Shown in pieces: positions 1-10,948 of a stretch of 64,000 nt of DNA. Position 1 is the first letter of the stretch; each line of letters starts with the position of its first letter. A program made the position numbers and the translations under genes. The notes beneath the pieces were generated by a model. The model ran no database searches. It was not told where the DNA came from and saw only the letters and a program-made list of their open reading frames with translations. The stretch spans positions 1 to 64,000 of the forward strand of contig NW_002476179.1 of NCBI RefSeq assembly GCF_000189635.1, in the 5' to 3' direction. Source of the stretch: Tetrahymena thermophila SB210 (taxonomy: Eukaryota > Ciliophora > Oligohymenophorea > Hymenostomatida > Tetrahymenidae).

Positions 1-251
1 CCCCAACCCCAACCCCAACCCCAACCCCAACCCCAACCCCAACCCCAACCCCAACCCCAACCCCAACCCCAACCCCAACCCCAACCCCAACCCCCAACCC
101 CAACCCCAACCCCAACCCCAACCCCAACCCCAACCCCAACCCCAACCCCAACCCCAACCCCAACCCCAACCCCAACCCCAACCCCAACCCCAACCCCAAC
201 CCCAACCCCAACCCCAACCCCAACCCCAACCCCAACCCCAACCCCAACCCC
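1..251. repeat. Macronuclear telomere, C4A2 repeats
   Basis: About 42 copies of CCCCAA run from the first base and end at the CCCCG junction near 248-252. This is the C-rich strand of a Tetrahymena telomere, so the window starts at a true chromosome end and the G-rich strand would run outward. One unit at about 91-97 has five C instead of four. The chromosome breakage sequence is absent, as expected, because it is lost when the telomere is added during macronuclear development. Confidence 0.98.
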
Positions 252-690
252 GTTAAAATAAATATAGGATTAATTTTTGATTATTAAAAATATAATTATA
301 TTTATCTTACACTTTGCATTAAATTTCAATTTTTTGCAAATTAAAATTTATAAGCTCTATTTAATTTTGCTAAAAATTAATTAATTAACGAGAGACACAC
401 ACAAAATTTGAATTGTAAATAATATCTAAATAAATTAGTTATAAGCGACACAATTTTTTTTTTGTGTATCAAAAAAGAGTGTGTCACTCACTATCTTCTA
501 AGTAATATTTAAAGTAGTCACAAATTATGAAGATAAGAAACAATTTAAAGATACAATTATTATAAATTTGCTAGTGATTAACTTTGCGGGAAAAATTAGA
601 AATCTTAGTAATTAGATAAAAATAATTAATAATTAAACAATTAATAAAGCAAAATATCATAAAATATTAAGTAGCAACACATAAGTCAAA
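252..690. other. Subtelomeric spacer and leader of the NTF2 gene
   Basis: AT-rich non-coding sequence between the telomere and the first ATG. It contains a short imperfect inverted repeat: GAGAGACACACAC near 390-402 against GTGTGTCACTC near 480-490, with 7 matching bases at the core. The promoter of the first gene must lie here. I see no recognisable element and no subtelomeric gene family. Confidence 0.6.
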
Positions 691-1059
691 ATGGATAAAA
701 AGTCATTCGGTCAAACTTTCTGCGGAGAATACTACGGTGCTATGATGAAGGATAAGTCTCAAAGAGGAGCTATGCTTAACTTCTACGGTTAAGACTCCTA
801 AATGATTTACAATGGTGAAGAATGCAACGGACTCCCATAAATTGCCAGAAAAATTGAATCCCTCGGTTACGAAAAGATTATTTACAAAATTGAAGACTTA
901 GACATCATTGAAAGACCTGGTTGTTACGTTATGCTCATTTTTGGTGCTCTCTAAATGGATAACAGCGACGAATTTAGATTTACCCAAACTTTCAATGTCG
1001 TTTAAAACTAAAACGGTGGTTTCTACATCCAAACTGATATTTTGAGACTTATTTTCTGA
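691..1059 (+). CDS. NTF2: Nuclear transport factor 2 (NTF2)
   Basis: Intronless 122-residue protein read with TAA/TAG as Gln and ending at TGA 1057-1059. NTF2 carries Ran-GDP into the nucleus and binds FxFG nucleoporins as a homodimer. The length matches the family (about 125 aa). The expected order is visible: an N-terminal helix with FCGEYYGAMMKD, the strand LNFYGQDSQMIYNGEE (family LYxxxSxLTWEG), a central segment IARKIESLGYEKIIYKIEDLD, and the C-terminal sheet FTQTFNVVQ...GGFYIQTDILRLIF (family FxQxFxLK...NDxFRL). Codon use is regular and C-ending, as in highly expressed Tetrahymena genes. The ATG follows an A-rich leader (GTCAAAATGG). The gene starts only 440 bp from the telomere. Confidence 0.93.
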
Positions 1060-1776
1060 AATTAAAGATATATATGAATATTTATTTAGTATGAATTGAT
1101 GAATTACGTCATAGAATTAGCAATCAATTCTTCATAATTTTAGTTAAAAATATATTTCTTTCTATCTGGATTTAACTTAAGCTATCTGTATAGGATTTTT
1201 ATATTAGTATTTTTTTTTTTTTGAAAATTTTATTCAAAGCCTGCCTTACTCACTTACATACATTTTTACCCATCTAATTGAAACATAAAATAAAAAGCAA
1301 GAAGCAAAAATGGTTTCTAAAACAGACAGACTCAGTTAAGCTATTAAATTATTTTACTAAAAATAAATTTTACTCACTTAAAAAATTTTTCAAACTTAAA
1401 GCTGACCACCAATAATAATTTCTTATTTATTAGTTTAGTTTGGTGATAAAAATTTCTATTTTTAAACTCATAAAATAGCAAAGAAATAAATAAATAAATT
1501 ATTTTGAGTAAAGCTCAAAGAAAATTAATTAATAGTTTTAAAAAAAATATTTAGTAATGTAAAAAAAAATAAAATTTTTACACTCAATCAATCAATAAAT
1601 ATTTGTTAATAGAAATTTTAGTTAAATTTTTATTAGATAGAATTATTTATTATTTAGTAATTAATTATTTCATTAACTCAAAATTTTATTTTGATATTTT
1701 AAAATATTTTTTTTCCCTGGAAAAATTGTTTCCTTCTTCCTTATTCTAAGTGCTTGTTTTTTCTATGATATTTTTA
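1060..1776. other. Convergent spacer, no gene seen
   Basis: AT-rich 3' sequence shared by NTF2 (forward) and the PP2C gene (reverse). No open frame with protein-like composition is visible on either strand. Confidence 0.6.
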
Positions 1777-2664
1777 TCATTCATTATTTTCTTCTTGATG
1801 TTTTGGTTCTGAAAGAAGCTTGACTTGAGCTACTACAACAGTAATATCATCAGATTTACCTCCTCTGTAATTGTAATAGGCTTTCTTAGCTCTCTTTGCG
1901 AAAGGAGAATTATAGACAGGATCGACAGATAATTTGAATGCGTACTTTGCAATAATTTCTGATAGGAGATTTACATCAGTGATGTTGTCATTATATTCCC
2001 AGAAGGGCTTGATGCAGTTTAAAATTTGATTTTCATCGATATTATCAAACACACCATCTGTACCACAAACAATAATATCATTATGTTCTATTTAGTGATC
2101 AAATGTCCATGCTTTAGTAGGACTATCTCCTTCTGAACCAATTTGGTATGGGAAGTTAAATGATTTAGTTTGCTCTTCACTGACAAAAATAGGATTAATA
2201 CTCTTTTTTTATTTTCTGAAAATTGCATATCCACTATCCCCAATATAACTTGTGTAAACTATGGGTTTTTGCTCATCAATAGTGAGGATACAACATGTTG
2301 TTGAACCAGTTGCTTTTGTTTGACTATGTGAATCTATAATTAATTATTGTGGATTTAACAAATATTCGCTTTATTTATTTTTAAAGTTCTCTTCAATGTG
2401 CTTAACTAATTCTTTGCTGTAGAGGCCTGGGTCGACTCCGTACTAAGCCCAGCCGCCAACACCATCTGCAACACAGAGAATCTAATTATTACAAAAGCAT
2501 GCATCTTCACCTCCTTTAAATGCCTTTTCGGGATGAGGAATCATGTAAGATGCAGCTAAAAATTGATTGATTTTCTTGCTTGAAAGTTTGCCTGCTGTTG
2601 CAAAAGAGTAAACACTCTTTTAATTAAGAAATTGCTTTGATAACTAAGCTATTCTAGAAGCCAT
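1777..2664 (-). CDS. PTC7: PTC7-like PP2C family Ser/Thr phosphatase
   Basis: Intronless, 295 residues. Metal-dependent PP2C phosphatase of the PTC7/PPTC7 subgroup, which in other eukaryotes acts mainly in mitochondria. Visible motifs in order: GGEDACF (metal-binding Asp, about residue 52), ADGVGGWAQYGVDPGLYS (the PTC7-type DGVGGW signature), STTCCILTID, YIGDSGYAIFRK, CGTDGVFDNIDENQI and the C-terminal GGKSDDITVVVAQV with the last metal-binding Asp pair. All PP2C metal ligands expected from the family are present, so it should be active. The N-terminus (MASRIAQLSKQFLNQK) is basic and serine-rich with few acidic residues and could be a mitochondrial presequence; that is inference. The start chosen is the first ATG of the open frame. 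Confidence 0.9.
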
Positions 2665-3075
2665 TTTAATTTAAAAATAAATAAGCGTATATTTTAATTT
2701 AAAGAAAATTTATTATTTTATCGAATGAATATTCTTTTTAATTCAATCAATCAGTCAGTCAGTTATTGTAAAAATTAAAGTTAATTTGAAAGCAATTGAT
2801 ATACATATATACATACTTATATATATATTTATATCCTTTATGAGTTAATTGTGTTTAAAATTTTTTCCCCTTAAATTTGATTAACTAAAGATTTGAAATT
2901 ACAAATAAAATTTGTATCACATTTATTAACGATACGATAGGATACATGCACACATATCAAAAAGATTATTAAAACTAATTAAATACACATGCGGATAAAA
3001 CTGGGAGTTAACCAAAGCTTTTCCTTAATTACATATTCAATTTGCAATACAAATTAATTTCCTTCAAGCAGCGAA
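2665..3075. other. Spacer, no gene seen
   Basis: AT-rich sequence between two reverse-strand genes. It is the 3' flank of the seven-TM gene and the promoter side of the PP2C gene. It contains TA-rich microsatellite-like runs near 2800-2830. No coding signal. Confidence 0.55.
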
Positions 3076-4528
3076 TCAATCTAACTTACCGTAGGGAAGA
3101 AGAGGATTTGCCTTGATGGAAACTTCGTTGTAGCCACTGGATTTGGATGTGAATTGGAAACTCATAAAAATAATGGCAATACATTACATCAATAATGTGC
3201 CAATAGTAATAATTCTATGTTAAACATAATCAGCTATGAAGGATGTAATAAACAAAATGACTGGGAAGGCAAGGAAGTAAAGAGAACCAACAATTACGAA
3301 TTTGTAAATAAAGACCTTAACCTTTTCTCTAGCAGTCTTAAGAGTATCCTTAATACCAAACAAGAAGTAGATAAACATACCTAAACGCAAAAATACGATA
3401 ATCCAACCAACAAAACCACCGTATTAATGGAATTTGTGACTTTCATCATCTGTCAATTTGCTTAAACCAACAATCATCATGTGGACAATACCTAATAACA
3501 CCTATTTATTTATAAATAATTTTAGTCATTTATTGATTGATTGATTTAGCTAGCTGATATAGTATTAAAAAATTAATTAATTAATAAATAAATTACTGCA
3601 AGTGGAATGTAAATATCGAAGTTTTCAAGTTCAGAATAGTTGATAGTCCAACCCCAAGAAATAAGAATGAACAAGATAGCCATGGTGAATTAAGCTGCGA
3701 TACCGAAAAGCTAGCCGAATAATTGTAGGACGAATGAACCCTTACCATTGGAAGAGTAAATAAGCATGTGAGTCCATTCAAAGAATATATTTAAAATTTG
3801 CATAATCAGGGTGATATTAGCAAGCAAGAATGCCCAATCTAATTCTTCTTCCTTATTATACAACTTAATTAAACGCTACATGTTTTTAGATAAAAAGACA
3901 GAGCAAATAATAAGGAGGAAGAAGAAAGGATAAAGGAAACCTTCTTCTTCAGAGGAGAAATGGGAGTTTTCAATATTGAGCATTTCAGTTTAGATATCAA
4001 TCTTTAAGCCAGCAGGGTTTTTACCATTAAGAACACCTTCGCAATCTAAAATTGTGAAAAAATAAGTTCTCCTATTAATTAATAATACAAAAATGATGAT
4101 TTAATATTTATAGAATGCATATAAGAAGAAAATTAATTTATTTACCTTCTGACTATCTAAACAAGGGTGAAGGTTTAATCAGGACCCCATGTTCTACCGT
4201 CGTTAGGAATTACAAGTTTGTCACTGAGTCTAGCAATGTCTAATTTTTATTTACAGGTTTCAGCTGCTTAATATTCTTCCCATTTATCATCAAGGACGAC
4301 TGCAACAGTAAGAGTTGAATTATCTTCTCTGTTGGACTATATTAAGGGCTTGTTAAACTTAGCACGACCAACAAAAGTTCCTTAACCAATGTCATAACTA
4401 AACTTAATTATGTAGCTATTATTTTATGCTTTCTTCATCTTCTAGTAGGGAACACTAACAGTAGTAATCTTACATAAAGAAAGACTAATAGTTGCTAATA
4501 AAATAATTGACAAAGATACAAGATTCAT
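3076..4528 (-). CDS. GPR107/lung 7-TM (GOST) family membrane protein
   Basis: Three exons (4528-4146, 4071-3597, 3501-3076) give 427 residues; phases agree at both joins. It starts with a clear signal peptide (MNLVSLSIILLATISLSLC), followed by a lumenal domain of about 150 residues and then seven hydrophobic segments, including FLYPFFFLLIICSVFLS, FGGFV-type GGFVGWIIVFLRLGMFIYFLFG and FVIVGSLYFLAFPVILFITSF. A signal peptide, a beta-rich lumenal domain and a late 7-TM bundle fit the GPR107/GPR108/TMEM87 (GOST) group, which works in Golgi and endosomal traffic. Assignment rests on layout and motif flavour such as SDDE...HKFHQYGGF, so the exact subfamily is open. Its promoter lies in the 4529-5707 spacer, back to back with UFC1. 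Confidence 0.72.
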
Positions 4529-5707
4529 GGCTTTTCTTTTTTAAATTATTAAATAATTTAATTTCTTTTTATTTATTTAATTAGTTTATTATTTTCAACT
4601 TTAATTTTCTTTTTTATAAAAACAAACAAATAAATAAATGGGCTCCTGTTAACAAATGTAAGATCCCGAGAGAAATAATTAATTAATTAATTAAAATAAA
4701 TCAATTACTTATTTATTTATTTCATTACGTATTTCATAAAATCAATCATAATTTTAAGAGATTTAATTAAAACAAAGAGTTGTATAATTAATTTTTTGTA
4801 TAAAAAATTCTTAAGAAACCAAAAATAAAGTAAAAAAAAAGAAAAGCTATTAATTGATAAAAAAATTTTGTTGGAGAGATTAATTATTTAGTTTAAAGCC
4901 AATTTACTATGTTATAAACTTTAATTAAGATATTTATAACTTTGTAGACTTCTTTTGTCTTACGTGGCCCCAAATTTTAACTTTCAAAACTTAACTCTCT
5001 CTCACAAAAAATAAAAAGAAATTAAAGCATTTCTTAATTTAGAGATAAATAGAAATACTATTAGATTTAGATACCCTAAACAAGGTGCATAACCGCTCTT
5101 TAAAAAAAATCAGATTATATTGAAACAACCAGGAAGTTTTTTATTTTCCCTTCTAGCAAGTTTTTAACATCTCAAGATGCACTCTGTTTAGGCTAAATCT
5201 ATTCGTACTCTATTTATTTTCTTGCGTTGTCACTATTAAAAAATAATTTTATATTTACTCTTTTTAATAAATAAATAAATTAGTAAAATATTTGTATTAA
5301 AAAAATAATAAATATCAGTTAGAAATAAATTAAATATTTGTAAATTCAAAAAAGATATGAAAAGATAAAAAGAATTAAACTTGATCACATCGCATAAGCA
5401 AAAAAAAACACTAGTAAACATGCAAGCAAGCAATCAAACAAATAAATAAATAAATATTCTTAAATTGTTAAAATATGAAAAATTAATTTGAATTTAATTA
5501 AATAAGAAGGAATATAAACGAAGTATAAATAAATTAATAAATTACGTGTTTTTAATTAAAATCAGTCAGTCTGTATTCTGTTTTTATATTAATTCTTACA
5601 CAAAGTTAAATTAATCTCAAAACCAAAGATATATTTTTTATCAAAAATATAAAAATAGTTATTATTACTTATTTAGTTAGTTATCAAATAAACAAAAATT
5701 TTTAGGA
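4529..5707. other. Divergent intergenic region (contains long inverted repeat)
   Basis: A 1.2-kb spacer between two genes transcribed outward, so it should carry both promoters. Most of it is AT-rich with TTAATTAA and AAATAAAT runs. The part from about 4960 to 5230 is visibly less AT-rich and holds the inverted repeat listed separately. No protein-like frame was found. Confidence 0.6.
5062..5201. ncRNA. Long imperfect inverted repeat, candidate structured RNA
   Basis: Three perfect helical blocks pair across the element: 5062-5070 TAGATTTAG with 5193-5201, 5075-5082 CCTAAACA with 5185-5192, and 5085-5090 GTGCAT with 5177-5182. That is 23 paired bases plus a possible G-U at 5084/5183, interrupted only by a 4-nt bulge and one mismatch. 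The enclosed loop is 86 nt. The segment is richer in GC than its surroundings. It could be a non-coding RNA transcribed from the spacer, or the remnant of a small palindromic element. I do not recognise an snRNA, snoRNA, SRP or RNase P signature, so strand and class are unknown. Confidence 0.35.
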
Positions 5708-6332
5708 ATGGAAGGCATTAAATCTATAGTCGAAAAAATCCCTCTTTGCAAGGTCAACGCTGGCCCTAGAGACGAAAAATGGTTGGATAGAGTTAAAGAA
5801 GAATACTTGATATTAATTAAGTACATCGAATTGAATAAATAGCAAGATAATGATTGGATTAAAATCGCTTCTGATAAGGAAGGCAAGGTTTGGAAAGGCA
5901 AATGTTGGTACATTCATAATTTAGTTCGTTATGATTTTGATTTAGAATTCGAAATTCCTGCTACCTATCCTGCATCACCTATTGAATTATGTTTACCCGA
6001 ACTTGATGGTAAAACTCACAAAATGTACAGGTAAAAAATAAATTATTTCATTTCATATTTCTTTATTTTGATCTCCCTTTTTAACTTCTTTATTAATTAA
6101 TTATCAAATTAGAGGAGGCAAGATTTGTTTGGATATCCACTTTGCTCCTTTATGGGCTAAAAACAGTCCCAAATTCGGTATTGCTCACGCATTGGCTTTA
6201 GGAGTAATTTCAAAATATTCTAATATATTTATCAACTTAAAAAAACTCTTTAACATAAATATTTAGTTGGGTCCATGGTTAGCTGCTGAAATTCCAGTAT
6301 TGATTGATTAAGGAGTCATTAAGAAAAATTGA
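5708..6332 (+). CDS. UFC1: UFC1, Ufm1-conjugating (E2) enzyme
   Basis: Three exons (5708-6030, 6113-6203, 6267-6332) give 159 residues, close to the 167 of animal UFC1. It accepts Ufm1 from UBA5 on a catalytic cysteine and passes it to the UFL1 ligase complex at the ER. Family hallmarks are nearly continuous: [59 protein letters not shown], then [17 protein letters not shown] with the catalytic Cys at about residue 113, and [17 protein letters not shown]. The second intron splits ALALG from LGPWL. Every conserved block is intact, so the enzyme should be functional and implies that the organism has the ufmylation pathway. Confidence 0.95.
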
Positions 6333-6517
6333 ATTATAAAATAAGTTAATAAATACTACAAAAAATTAATTTCTTTATAAATCAATAATTAATTAAATAA
6401 ATATTACTTTGTTTGTTTTTTTGTTTGCTTGTCTGTCTGTCTATATGTTATATTTTAAATTATGTATCAATTTATCAAGCATTATAATTCAAATTACAAA
6501 AAGAAACTTACATATTT

Positions 6518-9281
6518 ATGAAGAATTTATTTTATAAAAAAGTCTAATATAGCAAAACCAACGAAGTTCCTCGCATAGAAGAGGGCGTTTCGCTGGATTA
6601 TTTAATTGATAGAAATAAATATATTTATTTTGGAGGTGTTAAACCGAAAGAAGTTACAAAAGATACCAAACTATTTTGTAAAATATAACACAATTACATT
6701 CATTTATATTGATATTCAGATATTATAATTAGAGAATGATAAAGATAAAAATGAAGTTAAAACAGCAAACACTATCAATTTAGGTTAGGGAAAAAACGCC
6801 CCTACAATTAATACAACAAATAGCATTTAATTTAAAATTGCGGAACTTGATAATCCATTTACATTAAATCCTGCTTTATAAAATAATACAATCCACTACT
6901 TCGATCCAAGTACGTACATACATACATATTTAATTAAAATTTTAATATGATTGATTGAGTATAAAATTTACAGTTAATTAGGATTGGACAGAATATGAAT
7001 GTACTGGAAAAATTCCATCAAAGAGAATTTATCATTAGAGTTGGTACTAATCTCCCTATTTGTTTATTTATGGAGGTCTTTCTCCTGAAAAAAAAATATT
7101 GAATGACATGTATGTGCTTAATTGTGATACAAGAGTTTGGAATTCTTTCTTTTGGTATAATGGTAATTTTTTGCTGATTGAAATATATTTGTAATACACC
7201 TAATTTATAAATTTAAATAGGACCTAATCCTCCAAAAATATACTCTCAGCTTGTAAATATGGGTGATAGAAAATTTGTGATAGGAGGTGCATCTATGCCA
7301 GAAAATCTACTTACTAATGAAGTGTGGTCTTTTTCATTAGATAACATGGAATGGGATTCTGGTTTCGATGATTACAAACCTATTAAGTGGGAAAAAATAG
7401 ATTTTTAAGTAGGATATTTTATATTAATTTGTATTTGAAATTATAAATTATTTATATTATTAGGATCATCACTTGTTTCCACCAACTAAAGCTCATAGTG
7501 CCATTAAAATATCTTAAAATTAAATATTCATATTTGGTGGGTTTAACTAAAAAAAGTAGTGCACAGATACATCAATCATTATGGATATTGAAAAAAGGAG
7601 AATTTTCCACTTTGAAACTAGAGGTCAAAAACCTTGTCCAAGAGCCTTCCATGTACTCTTAATTTATTAATTAATTAAGAATAATAAACAGTTATTATTT
7701 TTTAAAGAAAATGCTTCCTGTTAAAGAAAATATTATCTGCTTGTTTGGAGGTATAAGCTGTCCAGAAGATGCCATTAAAAGCTTGACAGCTACTTATCTG
7801 AATGATTTTTATTTATTAAATTTAAGTAATTTTAATTCAAAAACTAATGATTTATCTATGATAATCAATAAATTTTTTAGACGAAGGCTATTGGTCAAGA
7901 CCTAATTGTGGAGGTTATGTGCCAACTCCTAGATATTCATTTGCTATGGCATCTAACCAAAGCGAGTAACAAGGGGAAATTATAATTTTAGGAGGAAGAA
8001 CTTTAGAAAGTATAGGTGACAAGCAAGTATACATTTTGTGTGAACTAGAGTCAAATAGTGAAGAAGCCTATGGAATAATAGATCACGAAGCTAAATTACA
8101 ATATGATGAATTCAGAGAAGCAAATAAAAAAGATAAAAATAAAGAAAAAGAATTAAAAAATGTCTCGATGGTTACTCTCGAATTCAGCTAGGCAGAAAAA
8201 TACATCGTTGAGCAAAAGAGAAAAATAGGAGAATTAGAAACAGTCTATAAAAAACTAAAAGATTCTAACAAATAAACATTAGAAAATCATAAAATATACT
8301 CTGATAAAATTTTATAGCTAGGTTAAGAACTTGAAGACCAATCAATAAAGCTTACAAAAGAAATTTAAAGTAAAACTAGTCGTAATTAATAAAGTGCTTA
8401 ATTGCTCACCAAAGTTAAAATGATTCTTGCTCAAGAAAGAAAAAAAAGAAAATTACTTGAGTTAAAATCCCATGCTTTGCAAGATACATTTAAAAAGGCA
8501 GAATCCTTTGTTGTCACACTCGATACAATTTACACAAGAGGCTAAAAAGGTACATTTTTATCTATTTAAGAATTTTATTTTAGAATTTATAAGTTTAGTA
8601 AAAATTTTTTATTCGAAGAGCTATTTTTTTAGGAAATTCAATTAGAAAAACTATAAAAGAAATAATTATTTCCATAAATTCCAATAATCCTCTAAATAAA
8701 TTTTAGTATCTAAAAAAACATTTTTGCATTTTATAGTTAAAAGCTTTAATATTCTTTTTAATAAGTAATAATTTTTTATGAAAAGAAATCATTTAAATTT
8801 TAGTAAAATAATTTCATTAATAAAAAAAGTTTATTTTAATTTTAATATTTTTAAAAGAATTAATTAATATTTTTTAAATTAATTTTATTTGCAATAAATA
8901 GACAACTTGTTCCAAGGATTAGTTGGCAATGATGTTCTTGAAAAAATTGAGAAGCAAAGAGAAGAGCATAAAAATTAAATGTAAGACTTTAAATAAGATT
9001 TTGAAATAGGAATAAGTAGAGAAGAACGTATAAAGAAAAATATGAAATAAAAGGTAAAATAATTTTTTTATTTTATATTTTAATATATATAAATAAGTTA
9101 ATTTATTTGATATATGGTAGTTTAATTAGCTAATTGAAATATATTTTATTAAATAATTCAGAAAGAAAGCATCAAATAGTTCTACAACGTATCTCAAGAG
9201 TGGAAAAAGCTTCTCACTAGTGACGAAAAATTGCTTTTCCCTTAAAAGATACCTACTAATTAAAACATTCCTAAGCAGTGA
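6518..9281 (+). CDS. Kelch-repeat protein with C-terminal coiled coil
   Basis: Nine exons: 6518-6677, 6733-6909, 6974-7162, 7221-7408, 7464-7652, 7708-7825, 7881-8549, 8902-9053, 9162-9281. All phases agree and give 653 residues. The first half carries kelch repeats, each with a hydrophobic-GG core: YIYFGGVKP, LFIYGGLSPE followed by LNDMYVLN, KFVIGGASMPEN, IFIFGGFN and IICLFGGIS followed by LNDFYLLN, then IIILGGRT. These should form a beta-propeller for protein binding. From about residue 400 the protein becomes a long charged coiled coil (KKDKNKEKELKN, KRKIGELETVYKKLKDS). No catalytic domain is visible. Kelch plus coiled coil suggests a cytoskeletal or scaffold role, which is inference. Confidence 0.8.
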
Positions 9282-9547
9282 TAAAAATAGATAGATAGAT
9301 GGTTAGATAGTAATTAATTTAGTAACTAAATAAGTATGTTAGTCTAAAATATTTTAGATTAATAATTCATATATAAATATTTTATAATTTATTTATTTAT
9401 TTCACATAGTATAGCAATTAATTTACACTTAATTTCTTTATAATATTTTATACACTTTGTTAATTAATTTATTATCTGTTTATTTATTTATGTCATTTTT
9501 TCATTCATTTTAATTCATTATTTTTTAGGTGTGTCTGTAAAAATTAA

Positions 9548-10948
9548 TCAAAATTTGTTTTCTAGCTACTTCATCCAAGATTTGCATTTTTGTAAAAATT
9601 CAACTTAAAAGAAATGCATTTCTTCAAAGTTTTCCTATTCAAATTAAAATCTTTCTTAGTTAGTATTTGTGCTACTCAATGAAATTTCAGCATTCTAATT
9701 ATCTTTGGATTTTGTTTGCTATTCTGGTAGGTTTGAAATATAGGGTTAGCTAATCTTATTACTATTGATTATATTTGTTGGAGTTTGCTTTTTTTATAAA
9801 TTGTTGTTTGTAACTTCAGCTCTTGTTGGTTTTAGAAAAGCTTGCTGAGTATTTTATACTTTATTTTAAGTACTTTTTGGGGATGTGTTATTACTTTTAA
9901 CTTGCTCACCATCTATATATGCTTCTCTATCAATAATACTAAAGTTATTCGTATTTTAAAATTCCTTTTTTTGAGTTTGCATTTCGTTAATAAATATATT
10001 TTCAAATTATTATCTTTTTTTTTAATATATCTAAGATCTGATTCTGTTGTTTTTATTTGGCTCAACAACTACTTTTTAGCTAGACTAAGGCTCTATCTTT
10101 GGGGATTAATTATTATTATTATTTGTTTCTATTTAATTATGCTCTAAATAATCAATCCGTTTATTTTGATAGCTTGATATATTAGCTCTTTACTTGCCGT
10201 TTTGAGTCTGTGGATTTTACTGTTATTTATCTATCAATTAATGTATTTAAGGTTAACTTTAATAAACAACTTCATCCCTCTAAATGTTAGCTTGATTTAA
10301 AGGCTAACTGCTAGTTTAATCATAAAATTGCTTAGATTTATTATATGGTTAATTTTTTGATCCCTCCTCTAGTTTTTCTTTTGCTAATATTATTGGAAAA
10401 GAGTACTCTTTAGAAGTAACCCTTGATCTTAAATAAGTGTTATTATTGCTATTAATATCTAAAAATTCATTTTCGTATTTAGTTAATTTGGCATCGCTTC
10501 CATTTTACCCATTTTATTCCTTTTGCTTGTATTCGGTAGAAAGCATCTGTCGTGAAGTTTCTGCTTTAGAATTACTGAAACAAGATTAATCATCAAATAT
10601 AAAACTAAAAGAAGAGTTTTTTGTTGACTAAGAACCTCTTGCATTTGAATAGTAATCCATATTATTGTTATTATTGTTTAAGTGTTTTTTAAACTAAGTA
10701 GCGACTTAATATTGCTGTTAATTTTGCTAATTTACACTCTATATCCTCTACTACCTAACAACAGCTTTATTGCCATGAATATTCTACTCAAGCCATGAAT
10801 CCATTTCTAATAAAAATATAATACAAAGTAATTTACTAAAATTTTATTTAAAATATTTACCTTCACTTGAACCCTAAGACCTTATGCCAGTTTTAGTTGA
10901 TAAATTATTTGAATTAAAGTGTGTAGAAATATCGTATAAACCTATCAT
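9548..10948 (-). CDS. Hypothetical Q/N-rich protein
   Basis: Two exons (10948-10861 and 10806-9548, intron 10807-10860) give 448 residues. I recognise no domain. The protein is rich in Asn, Gln and Ser, with runs such as HLNNNNNNMDYYSN and ETNNNNNQSP, and looks disordered. A basic, more ordered stretch ends it (FFQVEFLQKCKSWMKQLENKF). The opposite strand shows an apparent hydrophobic open frame at 9842-10147; it is the complement of the Gln/Asn codons and not a real gene. Start chosen: the first ATG, whose short first exon (MIGLYDISTHFNSNN) splices in phase. Function unknown. Confidence 0.72.

Noticed and set aside
1-251. CRISPR-like or satellite interpretation of the opening repeat
   Set aside because: Perfect hexamer C4A2 repeat at the physical end is a ciliate telomere; there are no spacers.
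5236-5433. Reverse frame of 65 codons upstream of UFC1
   Set aside because: Phe/Ile/Leu-only composition typical of AT-rich non-coding DNA; no start context or partner exon.
9842-10147. Hydrophobic 101-codon forward frame resembling a multi-pass membrane protein
   Set aside because: It is antisense to the Q/N-rich reverse gene at 9548-10948. The complement of CAA/TAA/AAT codons always looks Leu/Ile/Phe-rich. The reverse frame is longer and splices in phase.
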